Part shown: positions 15,283 to 24,134 of the stretch, in pieces | Layout of the letters: every line of letters begins with the position of its first letter | Position numbering within the stretch: the first letter of the stretch is position 1 | NCBI GenBank assembly: GCA_945896675.1 | Contig: CAMDEM010000015.1 | Location: forward strand, 1-56,111 | Source of the DNA: Cyanobium sp. NIES-981 | GTDB taxonomy: Bacteria; Cyanobacteriota; Cyanobacteriia; PCC-6307; Cyanobiaceae | Length of the DNA: 56,111 nt | Reading direction: 5' to 3' | Position numbers and translations under genes: made by a program | Notes under the pieces: generated by a model | What the model saw: only the letters and a program-made list of their open reading frames with translations | The model's database searches: none | What the model was told of the DNA's origin: nothing

Positions 15283-17008
15283 AAATTCACTTCAAAGACT
15301 TTATTCCTTGCTAAGCACAATAGTTCAATCGACCAGGATCAATAAGATTGTAGTCCTGATATTGTTATGCATTTCCCTATACCTGCCCGGAATCTCCAGC
15401 CTCCCGGCCACAGACCGGGATGAATCACGCTACATGCAAGCTTCCAAGCAAATGCTTGAAAGCGGCAATATGATTGATATTCGCTTTCAGCAAGAATCAC
15501 GGCATAAGAAACCTGTAGGAATTTACTGGCTCCAGTCCGGAGCAGCAAGTGCCGCCAAAGCCCTGGGAATAGCGGCCACTGAACGGAGTCCATACCGACT
15601 TCCTTCAACCCTTGGCGCCACATTTTCCGTTCTCTTGCTTTATCTGGGTTTCAGAAAAGTAATTGGTGATAGCCAAGCGTTCTTTGCAGCAGTTCTATTG
15701 GCATGCAGCCTTTTAATTGCTGTCGAAGCCCATCTTGCAAAAACCGACGCCATGCTGCTGGCAACCGTTGTTTGCATGCAGGCCGGTCTTGCACAACTGT
15801 ATTGCAATACCCATAAGAAACATCCCTGGATCCCCCGCCTATTTTTTTGGCTCGGCCTAAGTCTGGCCATGTTAATCAAAGGCCCAGTTGCTCCTATCCT
15901 CGCCTTTCTAACCTTGGCCTGGATCTGCTGGAAAGAGGGCAGTCTTAGACCCCTAAGAGCAATTCAGCCACTGCGCTGGCTGCTGGTGCCCTTGCTAGTA
16001 GTGGGTCCATGGCTACTCAGCATTCAGTTGCTCAGCAACGGGAGCTACCTACAATCTTCCATTGGCCAAGATTTCTTTGCCAAGATTCTTCAAGGGCAAG
16101 AATCCCATGGAGCTCCACCTGGCACCTATCTTCTGATTACCCCATTGCTCCTTTGGCCAGCTTCCTGGCTGTTAATTCCACAGGGATGGGTAGGCTTGAA
16201 AAGATCTACTGGAAAAATAAACCCTGCTACACAATTCATGTGCGGATGGCTCATACCAAATTGGATTTTCCTTGAATTAGTTCCCACTAAATTACCGCAC
16301 TATGTATTGCCATTAATTCCCAGCCTGTGCCTTCTGGCAGGAGTTGGGATCGTTGAGTCCAGTAAACATCAAAACTCGCTGATTCCGGTCTCGAAGTGGC
16401 CACAAAAAATAGGTATGGCAACATGGGCCATCTCAGGCACAGTCCTCGCGATAGCAATACCGGGGCTGTCGTTTTGGTCTAACGGCACAATTACACCTGC
16501 CGCAATACTGATAAGCCTGCTTTGTTTTGCAACTCTAATTGTGGCGACACGAATCACAAAGCCAATAGATCGATTATTCATAACTTCACTTTCTGCAATG
16601 CTCACTTTCGGATTGATCTTTGAGATCTTTCTTCCCCAACTCTCCAGGGCCTGGCCTGCCGAACATCTACGCAAATTAATCGATACCCACGGACTCGGCA
16701 AATTGCCTGTATCCATCATGGATTACCACGAGCCAAGTGTGGTTTTCAACCTGGGAACGGATACAAACCTAACAGATTTCGCAGGAGTTGTATCCCATGC
16801 CAAGAACAATTCTGATTCGATAGTAATAGTGCCCTCGGATCAGGCAAGCGCCCTGAAGCAAAGCTTGGAAGCTACGTGTGAAACGAGAATACTCGGCAAA
16901 CTTGAAGGCGTAAACTACTCGAAAGGTCGCAATGTGGATCTCAACATCATTCAATGCCGGCACCTTAACTCGCTAAAAGCCAGAATAACCGTGTCAAGCC
17001 AAAGTTAG
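15272..17008 (+). CDS. ArnT-like / GT39-family (PMT) membrane glycosyltransferase
   Basis: A 578-residue multi-helix glycosyltransferase using a polyprenyl-phosphate-linked sugar donor. The first luminal loop carries the diagnostic TDRDESRYMQASKQM (Asp-Glu motif), followed by RHKKPVGIYWLQSG as in ArnT and related enzymes. Later come GLSLAMLIKGPVAPILAFLT and ELVPTKLPHYVLPLIPSLCL, also typical of the family, and a soluble C-terminal domain. Relatives attach aminoarabinose to lipid A, mannose to proteins, or other sugars; the acceptor here is unknown. It overlaps the PAP2 gene by 11 bp. Composition is AT-rich: 22 of 60 bases are G/C in 16561-16620. Confidence 0.88.
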   Translation: MTIKNSLQRLYSLLSTIVQSTRINKIVVLILLCISLYLPGISSLPATDRDESRYMQASKQMLESGNMIDIRFQQESRHKKPVGIYWLQSGAASAAKALGIAATERSPYRLPSTLGATFSVLLLYLGFRKVIGDSQAFFAAVLLACSLLIAVEAHLAKTDAMLLATVVCMQAGLAQLYCNTHKKHPWIPRLFFWLGLSLAMLIKGPVAPILAFLTLAWICWKEGSLRPLRAIQPLRWLLVPLLVVGPWLLSIQLLSNGSYLQSSIGQDFFAKILQGQESHGAPPGTYLLITPLLLWPASWLLIPQGWVGLKRSTGKINPATQFMCGWLIPNWIFLELVPTKLPHYVLPLIPSLCLLAGVGIVESSKHQNSLIPVSKWPQKIGMATWAISGTVLAIAIPGLSFWSNGTITPAAILISLLCFATLIVATRITKPIDRLFITSLSAMLTFGLIFEIFLPQLSRAWPAEHLRKLIDTHGLGKLPVSIMDYHEPSVVFNLGTDTNLTDFAGVVSHAKNNSDSIVIVPSDQASALKQSLEATCETRILGKLEGVNYSKGRNVDLNIIQCRHLNSLKARITVSSQS

Positions 17009-17076
17009 GCTAGAGCGTTAGATCTGTACCAGTGTTCGGAAGGCGCTTGGATGGATAACGAATACCCCTCCACGCC

Positions 17077-17427
17077 CTAACGGGAACAGGCATAGGTTTT
17101 GAAGCTGCCACGGTGTTCCCGGAAGTCGGGCCGATCGGGATCCACGGCTTGCCACCACCAGCGACCATCGGTGTAGCTGGGGATACCCGCATTGTTGGTG
17201 CGGGGCAATTGCAGGCTCACACCTCGCCACTGCAACACGATGAAGGCCCCTGGCACGGTGCCCCCATCGCTATTGGGAATCCCGCTGGCATCAACGGCAC
17301 CCATGTGGAGCGTGGCTTCCAGGGCATCGCCATCGCAGAGGTAGCGCTGGGTCACCTCCGCTGCCCAGGCAGCTGGAGCTGACAGGAGCATCAGCACAAC
17401 CAAGAGCAGCGAAAGCAGACGAGTCAC
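17077..17427 (-). CDS. exported MliC-like protein (membrane-bound lysozyme inhibitor fold, tentative)
   Basis: A 116-residue exported protein: signal peptide MTRLLSLLLVVLMLLSAPAA ending AWAAE. The mature part has the MliC-type plan of an early cysteine in YLCDGDALEAT, a beta-rich middle (FIVLQWRGVSLQLPRT), a tryptophan region (GRWWWQAVDP) and a final cysteine in KTYACSR. MliC-fold proteins inhibit C-type lysozyme in proteobacteria; in cyanobacteria the role is unknown. The GTG at 17427 is chosen because it directly begins the signal peptide. A TTG at 17481 would add an unlikely His-rich leader that overlaps the divergent gene's start. Confidence 0.5.
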   Translation of the reverse strand: MTRLLSLLLVVLMLLSAPAAWAAEVTQRYLCDGDALEATLHMGAVDASGIPNSDGGTVPGAFIVLQWRGVSLQLPRTNNAGIPSYTDGRWWWQAVDPDRPDFREHRGSFKTYACSR

Positions 17428-17439
17428 AGGGTGGGTGTG

Positions 17440-17476
17440 GCGATGGCCAGGATGGGCGTTGCGACGGCCAGGATGG
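17440..17476. repeat. 21-bp period direct repeat in a divergent promoter region
   Basis: GCGATGGCCAGGATGG (17440-17455) recurs as GCGACGGCCAGGATGG (17461-17476), 15 of 16 bases identical and 21 bp apart, two helical turns. It occupies the short space between the divergent MliC-like and DCC genes, so it may be a pair of regulator sites or a slippage duplication. Confidence 0.6.
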
Positions 17477-17480
17477 AGCA

Positions 17481-17870
17481 ATGACGCTGGCTCTCGTTTA
17501 CGACGGCGGCTGCCCCTTCTGCCGCCAGTTCGCCCTCGCCACCGAGCTCACGGGAGGGATACCCCTGCTTGAGCTGCGGGATGGCAGGGCCGATCACGAG
17601 CTGCGCTCTGCCCTGAAGGCGCGGGGTCTCGACCTGGCCCGCGGGGCAGTGTTGCTCGAGGGTGAACAGGCCTGGCACGGGGCAGAAGCAATCTCTGAAC
17701 TTTGCCGTCGCCTGGCCCCCAGCGGCCCCCTCCTGCAACTGTTGCGGAGCCTCTTTGCCGTACCCAGTCGGACCAGGCGGATCTATCCGTTGCTACTCCT
17801 GGCCCGGCGTCTGGCCCTGCAATGGAAGGGGCTGCCGGAGGATCCCGATCAAACCCGCCCCCATGGGTGA
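17481..17870 (+). CDS. DCC-family (DUF393) thiol-disulfide oxidoreductase-like protein
   Basis: A 129-residue protein beginning LALVYDGGCPFCRQFALA, the DxxCxxC motif that defines the DCC family, followed by a thioredoxin-like arrangement and the hydrophobic segment RRIYPLLLLARRLALQW. Members are predicted thiol-disulfide oxidoreductases of unknown substrate, common in cyanobacteria and plants. The protein has no signal peptide, so it is cytoplasmic or peripherally membrane-bound. Its stop overlaps the start of the next small gene by 8 bp, and the photolyase gene follows, so the three form one unit. The ATG at 17481 is a clear start. Confidence 0.9.
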   Translation: MTLALVYDGGCPFCRQFALATELTGGIPLLELRDGRADHELRSALKARGLDLARGAVLLEGEQAWHGAEAISELCRRLAPSGPLLQLLRSLFAVPSRTRRIYPLLLLARRLALQWKGLPEDPDQTRPHG

Positions 17871-18072
17871 ATACGCCAACAGCCCCGGGCCAGACTTTGT
17901 AGCTTTTATTCACTTGCGCTCCATTCCCTTGCAAAGCCGCTCCCTTGCCCGCCAGTTCGAGCAGGAAGCCCAATCCAGGGCCATTCAGAGCTGTACTGAT
18001 CTTGAAGAGCTGCGCGGTGTGGCCATGTCTCTGTTGAAGGGAGCCCCAGGCCGTGGGGGTCAGTTGATCTAA
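17863..18072 (+). CDS. small conserved-looking cyanobacterial protein of unknown function
   Basis: A 69-residue protein starting [20 protein letters not shown] and continuing through a charged helix, [20 protein letters not shown] and [15 protein letters not shown]. Support comes from its ATG (17863) overlapping the upstream stop (17868-17870), its stop lying 4 bp before the photolyase ATG, and its protein-like composition with no rare-frame features. There is no signal peptide, membrane helix or known motif; one cysteine is present. Context suggests a helper of the DCC protein or the photolyase, but this is only inference. Confidence 0.7.
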   Translation: MGEYANSPGPDFVAFIHLRSIPLQSRSLARQFEQEAQSRAIQSCTDLEELRGVAMSLLKGAPGRGGQLI

Positions 18073-18076
18073 AGCC

Positions 18077-19636
18077 ATGGAAGGGCTCCAGATCGTCTGG
18101 TTCAAGCGGGATCTGCGGGTCGTTGATCACCAGCCGCTGCTGCAGGCGAGTCGCCAGGGCCCGGTCTTGCCTTTGGCCATCGTGGAACCCGAGCTGTGGC
18201 AGCAGGGCGACTGCTCGGCGCGCCAGTGGAACTTCTGCGCCGAGGGCCTGGAGGAGCTCCGGGTTGCGCTCGCAGGTCTGGGACAGCCGCTGGTGGTGCG
18301 AATCGGGCCGGCGGTCGACGTCTTGGAGCGGGCGCGACGCCGCTTCGGCATCACGGGGCTCTGGAGCCATGAGGAAACCGGCAACGGCTGGACCTATGCC
18401 CGCGATCGAGCCGTGGCCCGATGGGCCAAGGGCCAAGGAATCACCTGGCATGAGATCCCGCAGTTTGGGGTGGTTCGTCGGTTGCCCAGCCGCAACGGCT
18501 GGGCCGGGCGGTGGGAGGGCCGCATGGCCGAACCCATGGCGCCAGCGCCCCAGGCCCTGCAACCCCTGGTGGGCATCGACCCTGGCCCAATCCCCGCCGG
18601 CGCCGACCTCGATTTGGCGCCTGATCCCTGCCCGGGCCGGCAACCCGGGGGGCGGCGGCAGGGCCTAGCCCTACTGGAAAGCTTTCTCAGCGAGCGCGGG
18701 GCGAACTACCACCGGGAGCTCTCGAGCCCGCGCACGGCGTTCGAAAGCTGTTCGCGCCTGTCGCCCCATCTGGCCTGGGGCACCCTGTCAATGCGGGAGG
18801 TGGTGCAGCACAGCCGCCGCTGCCGCGACGGGCTCCAGGGCCGATCGAGCTCCGGGCGAGGCCAGTGGTTGCGGGCCCTGCGGGGCTTCGAAGCACGGCT
18901 GCACTGGCACTGCCACTTCATCCAAAAGCTGGAAAGCCAGCCGGATTTGGAGTACCGCGAGCTCCATCCCCTCACCGCGGGATTGCGTCCAAGCAACCCT
19001 GAACGCCTCGAGCTCTGGGCTGGGGGCCGCACCGGTCTGCCCTTCGTGGATGCCTGCATGCGCGCCCTGCACGCCACCGGCTGGATCAACTTCCGCATGC
19101 GCGCCATGCTGATGTCGGTGGCCAGCCACCACCTCTGGCTGCCGTGGCGCGAGAGCGGCTTGCACCTGGCGCGGCTGTTCGTCGACTACGAACCCGGAAT
19201 CCACTGGAGCCAGTGCCAAATGCAATCCGGCACCACGGGCATCAACACCATCCGGATCTACAACCCGATCAAACAGGGCCAGGACCACGACCCCACCGGC
19301 GACTTCATCCGCCAGTGGCTGCCGGAACTGGCGGCCGTGCCCGCCGTGCACCTCCATGAACCCTGGTTGATGGCGGAGATCACCCAACAGCGGGTGGGTT
19401 GCATGCTGGGCATCCACTATCCCCTGCCGGTCGTTGAGCCCGCCGCCGCCGCCCGGGAGGCAAGGGAGCGGATCTGGGCCCTTCGCCAGGAGCTGGGCTT
19501 TCGGGAGCTGGCCCAATCGATTCACCAGCAACACGGATCCCGCCGCTCGAACCAGGCAGCTCGCGGCCGCAAACGCCGGAGCCGACCGTCGCCTGGCAGC
19601 TCAACGGTGCAGCAACTGGATCTGGATCTCAGCTGA
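18077..19636 (+). CDS. photolyase/cryptochrome-family flavoprotein
   Basis: A 519-residue protein. Residues 1-135 form the alpha/beta photolyase domain ([20 protein letters not shown]), and the rest is the helical FAD-binding domain ([57 protein letters not shown]). Photolyases repair UV-induced pyrimidine dimers with blue light; cryptochromes signal. Near the flavin the usual 'WQWxAGTGTD' reads [14 protein letters not shown] followed by [15 protein letters not shown], a variant that I associate with a bacterial subgroup, so dimer repair is likely but not certain. The C-terminal 40 residues are Arg/Ser/Gln-rich and probably disordered. It is the last gene of the DCC unit. Confidence 0.85.
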   Translation: MEGLQIVWFKRDLRVVDHQPLLQASRQGPVLPLAIVEPELWQQGDCSARQWNFCAEGLEELRVALAGLGQPLVVRIGPAVDVLERARRRFGITGLWSHEETGNGWTYARDRAVARWAKGQGITWHEIPQFGVVRRLPSRNGWAGRWEGRMAEPMAPAPQALQPLVGIDPGPIPAGADLDLAPDPCPGRQPGGRRQGLALLESFLSERGANYHRELSSPRTAFESCSRLSPHLAWGTLSMREVVQHSRRCRDGLQGRSSSGRGQWLRALRGFEARLHWHCHFIQKLESQPDLEYRELHPLTAGLRPSNPERLELWAGGRTGLPFVDACMRALHATGWINFRMRAMLMSVASHHLWLPWRESGLHLARLFVDYEPGIHWSQCQMQSGTTGINTIRIYNPIKQGQDHDPTGDFIRQWLPELAAVPAVHLHEPWLMAEITQQRVGCMLGIHYPLPVVEPAAAAREARERIWALRQELGFRELAQSIHQQHGSRRSNQAARGRKRRSRPSPGSSTVQQLDLDLS

Positions 19637-19774
19637 GTGCAGCGGTAGACCCTGATGAAGAGGTGTTGAGCGCATAAAAGCCATTCAGTGGAGCCAGTGA
19701 CATGGCAGCTCTAGGTGCAACAAAGATGCCCAAAAACCAAGTACAACACCGGACAACCTTTAAGCCGGCAGACC

Positions 19775-21352
19775 CTAAAATTCAAACGTGGTTTGGATCA
19801 AGCCACCAAGGCCATTGAAGATCGGCTGGCCCCCATCATTTGCATTCGAAGTTGAGACACCACGACCGTAAAAGAGTGCGGGAGTGATGCTGAGGTTATC
19901 GGACAGAAAAAAGCGATAGAACACTTCAAGAAGCCACGGGCTACCACCGGTAGCACCGGCCGAATGGGCTGGCTGTCCTACAGCCAAGCCGGCAACATTC
20001 GAAGTGCCCGAGATATTGTCCCATTGAAAGCCTGCCATCCACGAGCGGGAGGATTGGGCGGCATTGGCAGCGCTTGATGCACTGACAATGTTGTAACCAA
20101 AACCAGTGGAGACGGAGGGCAACCAGCCTGCATGATGGGGCCTCCAGTAGAGATTGAAAGCAAGGCTATTGTCTTGTTGGCCAGCAACCAACGGATTTCC
20201 AGCAACACCATTGGCCGTGCGCACTGCGCTTTGGGTGGTGCCATAGCGGTAACCAATAGCCACGCCCCAGGTAGGGGCTTGATAGCCCAATTGGGCCAAT
20301 GCATTGATGCCAGATTTGGCATTAAAAACCCCAAAGGAGCTATCAGCACCTGAGTCGCCACTTCTGCAACTAGGGGAACAGGAAGAATTATCTGAATTGA
20401 CAGCTGAACCACTCACCACCGTATTTAGAGAGGCCAGCCATCCGGATTTACCAGGGTCTACGGCTTGCCGCCAGCTCATTCCAACGCCCTCACCCAAAGC
20501 CTTGTTGTACACACCTGAGCCACCGCCCGTACCAAAGAAATCCAGCACATCCGATCGGTAGACACTGGGGATCCAGGCCATTTCAGTGTTTCGTACAAGA
20601 GCTCCGATGGTCAATCTGTATTGATCACGCTTGCCGAGGGGAAATTGGTAATAAAGCCTGTCGAGATAGGGGGCATCGTTGCTACTCTCCGTTCGAATGA
20701 GCTTAAAGACGTTGCTTGTCGAGGTGCCAAATGGATAACTACCAAAGTTTCCAGCCCCCAGACGCAACCGCAAAAAATCCTTACCGGTGTAACTGGTATA
20801 AAAGTTGAGATGAAACTCGTAATTGAATGTGGTACTTCCACCAGCCTTAGTGTTTGGACTGCCATTGCGGCCATAATTAGGGATCCCCCCCAACGTCATC
20901 GTGGCATCAGCCTTGAGCTTGGTGGATGTGGCAAACGATTGGGCTTCCAGCCCCTCAAGCTTGACGCTTAGATCCTGCATCGCGCCGCTCAGATTGGCGA
21001 ACTCGTCGTTGAGCAGCTGGAGCAGACGGGGGAGATCTTCGTTGCTTGCAGGAATCCGAGCCAAACAACGGTTGAGGAGAATGGCCGCCTGCTGGCGTGG
21101 GATCCCTTGGGGTCTATGGAAGGCTTCCCTGGCAAGGGGGGAACCACACCCAGGCCGCCTTAGCAGGTTCTGCAAGGCCTGATAGGCCCAATCGCCCGGC
21201 CTGATATCGGATGAGAGCTTGGGGGTGTTGTCTTGTGGTGGGATGTAGGAGCTGGCCGCAGCCTCAGCATCACGGGTCGGCAGGATTTGGGCTGACGCCC
21301 CGAGGGGCCCGATCAGGCAACTGGCAGCCAGCGCCCCAAGCCTGCAGACCAT
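19775..21352 (-). CDS. iron uptake porin (SLH domain + OprB-type beta-barrel)
   Basis: A 525-residue outer-membrane porin of the cyanobacterial Som/iron-uptake porin family. It has a signal peptide (MVCRLGALAASCLIGPLGAS), a short SLH-like module (SDIRPGDWAYQALQNLLRRP, ending RQQAAILLNRCL) that binds peptidoglycan-linked polymer, a coiled-coil (LLQLLNDEFANLSGAMQDLS) and a long beta-barrel of amphipathic strands finishing in FEF, a terminal aromatic typical of porins. A TTG at 21379 would add nine residues; the ATG at 21352 starts the signal peptide. It is divergent from the solute-binding protein gene across 85 bp, suggesting shared control and a joint role in uptake (inference). Confidence 0.92.
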   Translation of the reverse strand: MVCRLGALAASCLIGPLGASAQILPTRDAEAAASSYIPPQDNTPKLSSDIRPGDWAYQALQNLLRRPGCGSPLAREAFHRPQGIPRQQAAILLNRCLARIPASNEDLPRLLQLLNDEFANLSGAMQDLSVKLEGLEAQSFATSTKLKADATMTLGGIPNYGRNGSPNTKAGGSTTFNYEFHLNFYTSYTGKDFLRLRLGAGNFGSYPFGTSTSNVFKLIRTESSNDAPYLDRLYYQFPLGKRDQYRLTIGALVRNTEMAWIPSVYRSDVLDFFGTGGGSGVYNKALGEGVGMSWRQAVDPGKSGWLASLNTVVSGSAVNSDNSSCSPSCRSGDSGADSSFGVFNAKSGINALAQLGYQAPTWGVAIGYRYGTTQSAVRTANGVAGNPLVAGQQDNSLAFNLYWRPHHAGWLPSVSTGFGYNIVSASSAANAAQSSRSWMAGFQWDNISGTSNVAGLAVGQPAHSAGATGGSPWLLEVFYRFFLSDNLSITPALFYGRGVSTSNANDGGQPIFNGLGGLIQTTFEF

Positions 21353-21437
21353 TCGAATCAGGGGGATATGGGCTGGCAAGGGAACAACTTGTCAGCAGGG
21401 TGCAAACTTAGGGGGGATTCAAGGGCTGTAGGCACCA

Positions 21438-22673
21438 ATGGGTCAAAGCCGGTTACTGGCCATGGTGCTGGCCCTCAGCGGCTTGCTTTCTGCCTGTGGG
21501 CCATCTGGGACAAGCGGCCTGTTCAGCACGGGCACAACGATCACTGTGCTTGTGGAGCTGTCAACGAAGGCGGATCCCCTGGAGCAAGCCAAGGTGGAAG
21601 CCATGCTCCAAAAACAGATCAAGGAATTCAAGCGACTCAATCCCCAAGCCAACATCAGGTTTCGCGGCCTTCCCTCTGACCGCCTTGAGCAGGAAGTGAT
21701 CTATCGAACCAAGCGAGGCCTGGGTCCCGATCTGATGCTTTTGGCCTCAAATCGCGATCTCATCAACCTGCGGCAAGAGGGCTACATCTCCCCGGTGGCA
21801 CTCTCAAGCCAAGAGCAGAATAGCTTTAAAGCCACATATCTGAAGCATCTACGTCAAGGAGGCCAGCAGCTCGCAGTGCCGTTACTGGTGTTCCCACCCC
21901 TGGCCTGTTTTGATCGCAGGCGACTCCCCCAATCTCCCCAGACCCTGGCAGCCATCATTCGCCTCGGTCAACAAGGTCACTCCTTTGGTCTCAATTCCAG
22001 TTTTGAGGGACTGGATGAAGTGATGGGCAGCTTCGGTGTCACATTATTACCGGAAAAGGAGAACCGCCCTTCCCAACAAGAGCGGATGCTGAAAGCCTTG
22101 CAGTGGTACCGGGAGGCAAATCTGCAACCCGATATCAGTTTTGTAGAAAGCGATGAGGAATTAAGGCAGGGGCTGCAAGCGGGCCGCTTCGAATGGATCC
22201 CATGCTCAAGCGGCTGGATACCCACCCTGCAGCGAGCGCTGGGAGCAAATCTGGGCATCGCCGTACTACCCGCAGGGCCGGAAGGTGTTGCCAAGCCGCT
22301 ATTGCGCATGCCGATGTGGGCCTTTGGCGCCCAGTCCAGCCCCAGGCAGCGACAATTAGCCAAGCGATTTGCGATGTTTACCGGCAACGTCGTCAACCAA
22401 CGTTCCATGGCCCTGAAACTGGGAACAGTGCTGCCAGTGAATCCCACAATCGCATTACCACTCAAGGCCTATCCCAACCTGGCTGTCATGGATGCGGCAA
22501 GCAGGAACGCTACAATGACAACAGTTGAACAAAGACACTTTCTTCTACAGAATGAGAACAAATTAGAAAGCTTAATAGCCGAAGTTCTCGCAGGAGTGCA
22601 GTCGCCAAATGCGGTGGCACCAAAAATTCAAAGTCAGCTCAATGCCATGACCTCCATGGGGAGCCAGCCATGA
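21438..22673 (+). CDS. ABC-type solute-binding lipoprotein (family 1, sugar-binding-like)
   Basis: A 411-residue lipoprotein: the signal peptide MGQSRLLAMVLALSGLLSAC ends in a lipobox with Cys20. The mature protein has the two-lobe pattern of family 1 solute-binding proteins: TITVLVELSTKADP at the first strand, KQIKEFKRLNPQANIRF, GPDLMLLASN, then RFEWIPCSSGWIPTLQRALG and LGIAVLPAGPEGVAKPLLRM. Such proteins usually serve sugar or polyol importers. Its TGA overlaps the ATG of the MscS gene (ATGA, 22670-22673), so the two are translationally coupled. No MalF/MalG-type permease is nearby; the permease in this cluster belongs to a different ABC class. The ligand is unknown. Confidence 0.85.
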   Translation: MGQSRLLAMVLALSGLLSACGPSGTSGLFSTGTTITVLVELSTKADPLEQAKVEAMLQKQIKEFKRLNPQANIRFRGLPSDRLEQEVIYRTKRGLGPDLMLLASNRDLINLRQEGYISPVALSSQEQNSFKATYLKHLRQGGQQLAVPLLVFPPLACFDRRRLPQSPQTLAAIIRLGQQGHSFGLNSSFEGLDEVMGSFGVTLLPEKENRPSQQERMLKALQWYREANLQPDISFVESDEELRQGLQAGRFEWIPCSSGWIPTLQRALGANLGIAVLPAGPEGVAKPLLRMPMWAFGAQSSPRQRQLAKRFAMFTGNVVNQRSMALKLGTVLPVNPTIALPLKAYPNLAVMDAASRNATMTTVEQRHFLLQNENKLESLIAEVLAGVQSPNAVAPKIQSQLNAMTSMGSQP

Positions 22674-23971
22674 ATGAGATCGCCCAGCTATTTCAGGACT
22701 TACTTGCCGATCTGGGGCGGATTGAGGTTCTTAGACAATTTGCGGCCTTGGCTCTGGCCCTTGGGGCTTGGCGTTTCCTCAAGGCCAGGCTAAAGCTCGA
22801 AAATCGGCGCTGGCCCCAAGAAGCCCGTTGGCCATGGCTAGCGCAGGTGAAGCCGCTAGCCAATGAAACCCTGCTTTGGTTCTGTCTTGCTGCCGTCAGC
22901 AGCTGGTTGGTCACAGCCACAGGGGTTGGGGATCTAGCCAGGTTTCTAACCCGCTTTTTTGCACTCTGCCTATTGTCACGTTTTGGGCTGGTGGTTCTCA
23001 GGTTCTACCTGCCTTCGAAGGTCGTCAAGGAAACGGATCTGCGGGTGATTCGGCCTTTACTCATTCTGGTTGGAGCTTTACAACTGTATTCACAATTTGC
23101 AGACCTCAATCAACTTTGGTCTACCCAGGTGCTGCATTGGGGCAATGACCATTTAACATTTGGCGCCTTAATAATGCTGGTTTTTGGAACCTATTTCGTA
23201 ACCGCTGGCGCTGAACTTCCTGCCCTAGTTGCTGCAGAAGTGATGCGGCGGGCATTCGAACTGAATGGACCGAACCATCGGGCATCAGCCCTGGTGATTC
23301 GCTACGGCCTGGCCGCCTTCGGCCTGGTATTGATCCTGGCCTATGTGGGGGTAAATCCCACCTTACTTGCTGCTGTGGGTGGCGGACTTTCGGTGGGGCT
23401 GGGCTTTGGCCTCAAGGAAGTCTTCAGTAATTTTGTGAGTGGCCTTTGGTTGTTGCTGGAAGGCGCTATCCGGCCAGGGGATGTGTTGCTCCTTGAATCT
23501 GGAAAAGGGGAAGATCCCTGTGAGGTTCTTGAACTGGGGATGCGTGCTACCACCCTCTGGCGCGACAGAGACAACGTGGAATTGGTGGTGCCCAATCAAA
23601 CCTTTTTCACCCAAGCGATGGTCACCTACAGCGGCCTCCGGGATCGGCGCCGCCGCGGACAGGTGCTGATTGGCGCTGCCTATCGCCACCCTCCAGAAAC
23701 GGTGATCGCCCTTCTGGAAGCCACGGCGCTCACCATTACCCGGGTCTTACATCAGCCTGCTCCCAAGGGGCTGCTGCTGCGCTACGACGACTCGGCCATC
23801 ACCTACGCCATTCGCTATTGGATCGAAAACCCCATGGATGGGGTTGGCGTGGCCAGCGAGGTGGGCATCGCTGTTTGGAATGCTTTTCACAGGGAGGGCA
23901 TTGAAATTCCCTTCCCCCAAAGGGTGCTGCACGGTGCACCGTCCCTGCCGGGATCTGCCGATAGCCAATGA
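22670..23971 (+). CDS. MscS-family mechanosensitive channel
   Basis: A 433-residue channel with several N-terminal helices (TLLWFCLAAVSSWLVTATGV; LIMLVFGTYFVTAGAELP; YGLAAFGLVLILAYVGV), then the pore helix and the conserved MscS block GLSVGLGFGLKEVFSNFVSG followed by LWLLLEGAIRPGDVL. After it comes the cytoplasmic beta/alpha part (TTLWRDRDNVELVVPNQTFF; REGIEIPFPQRVLH at the C-terminus). It opens under membrane tension to release solutes. The gene starts inside the stop of the lipoprotein gene, an unusual partner, suggesting a solute-coupled role or assembly with it. A 163-bp gap separates it from the permease gene. Confidence 0.92.
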   Translation: MNEIAQLFQDLLADLGRIEVLRQFAALALALGAWRFLKARLKLENRRWPQEARWPWLAQVKPLANETLLWFCLAAVSSWLVTATGVGDLARFLTRFFALCLLSRFGLVVLRFYLPSKVVKETDLRVIRPLLILVGALQLYSQFADLNQLWSTQVLHWGNDHLTFGALIMLVFGTYFVTAGAELPALVAAEVMRRAFELNGPNHRASALVIRYGLAAFGLVLILAYVGVNPTLLAAVGGGLSVGLGFGLKEVFSNFVSGLWLLLEGAIRPGDVLLLESGKGEDPCEVLELGMRATTLWRDRDNVELVVPNQTFFTQAMVTYSGLRDRRRRGQVLIGAAYRHPPETVIALLEATALTITRVLHQPAPKGLLLRYDDSAITYAIRYWIENPMDGVGVASEVGIAVWNAFHREGIEIPFPQRVLHGAPSLPGSADSQ

Positions 23972-24134
23972 TTGTCCACTCTTAGGCGTTCATTGACGAA
24001 CACGAACATCAATGGGACAGGGGCCTAGCCAACGCTGGAATTCGTTAAAAAGAAATCAGTCAGCTCCCTAATCCTAAGGTTACCTGCGACACCTAGCCAA
24101 GTCTCTATACTTAAATTTGTGTTGAGGTTCGGGC

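Noticed and set aside
23991-24014. Inverted repeat CATTGA...TCAATG after the MscS gene, considered as a terminator.
   Set aside because: The 6-bp AT-rich stem with a 12-base loop and no T-run is too weak to support a terminator call.
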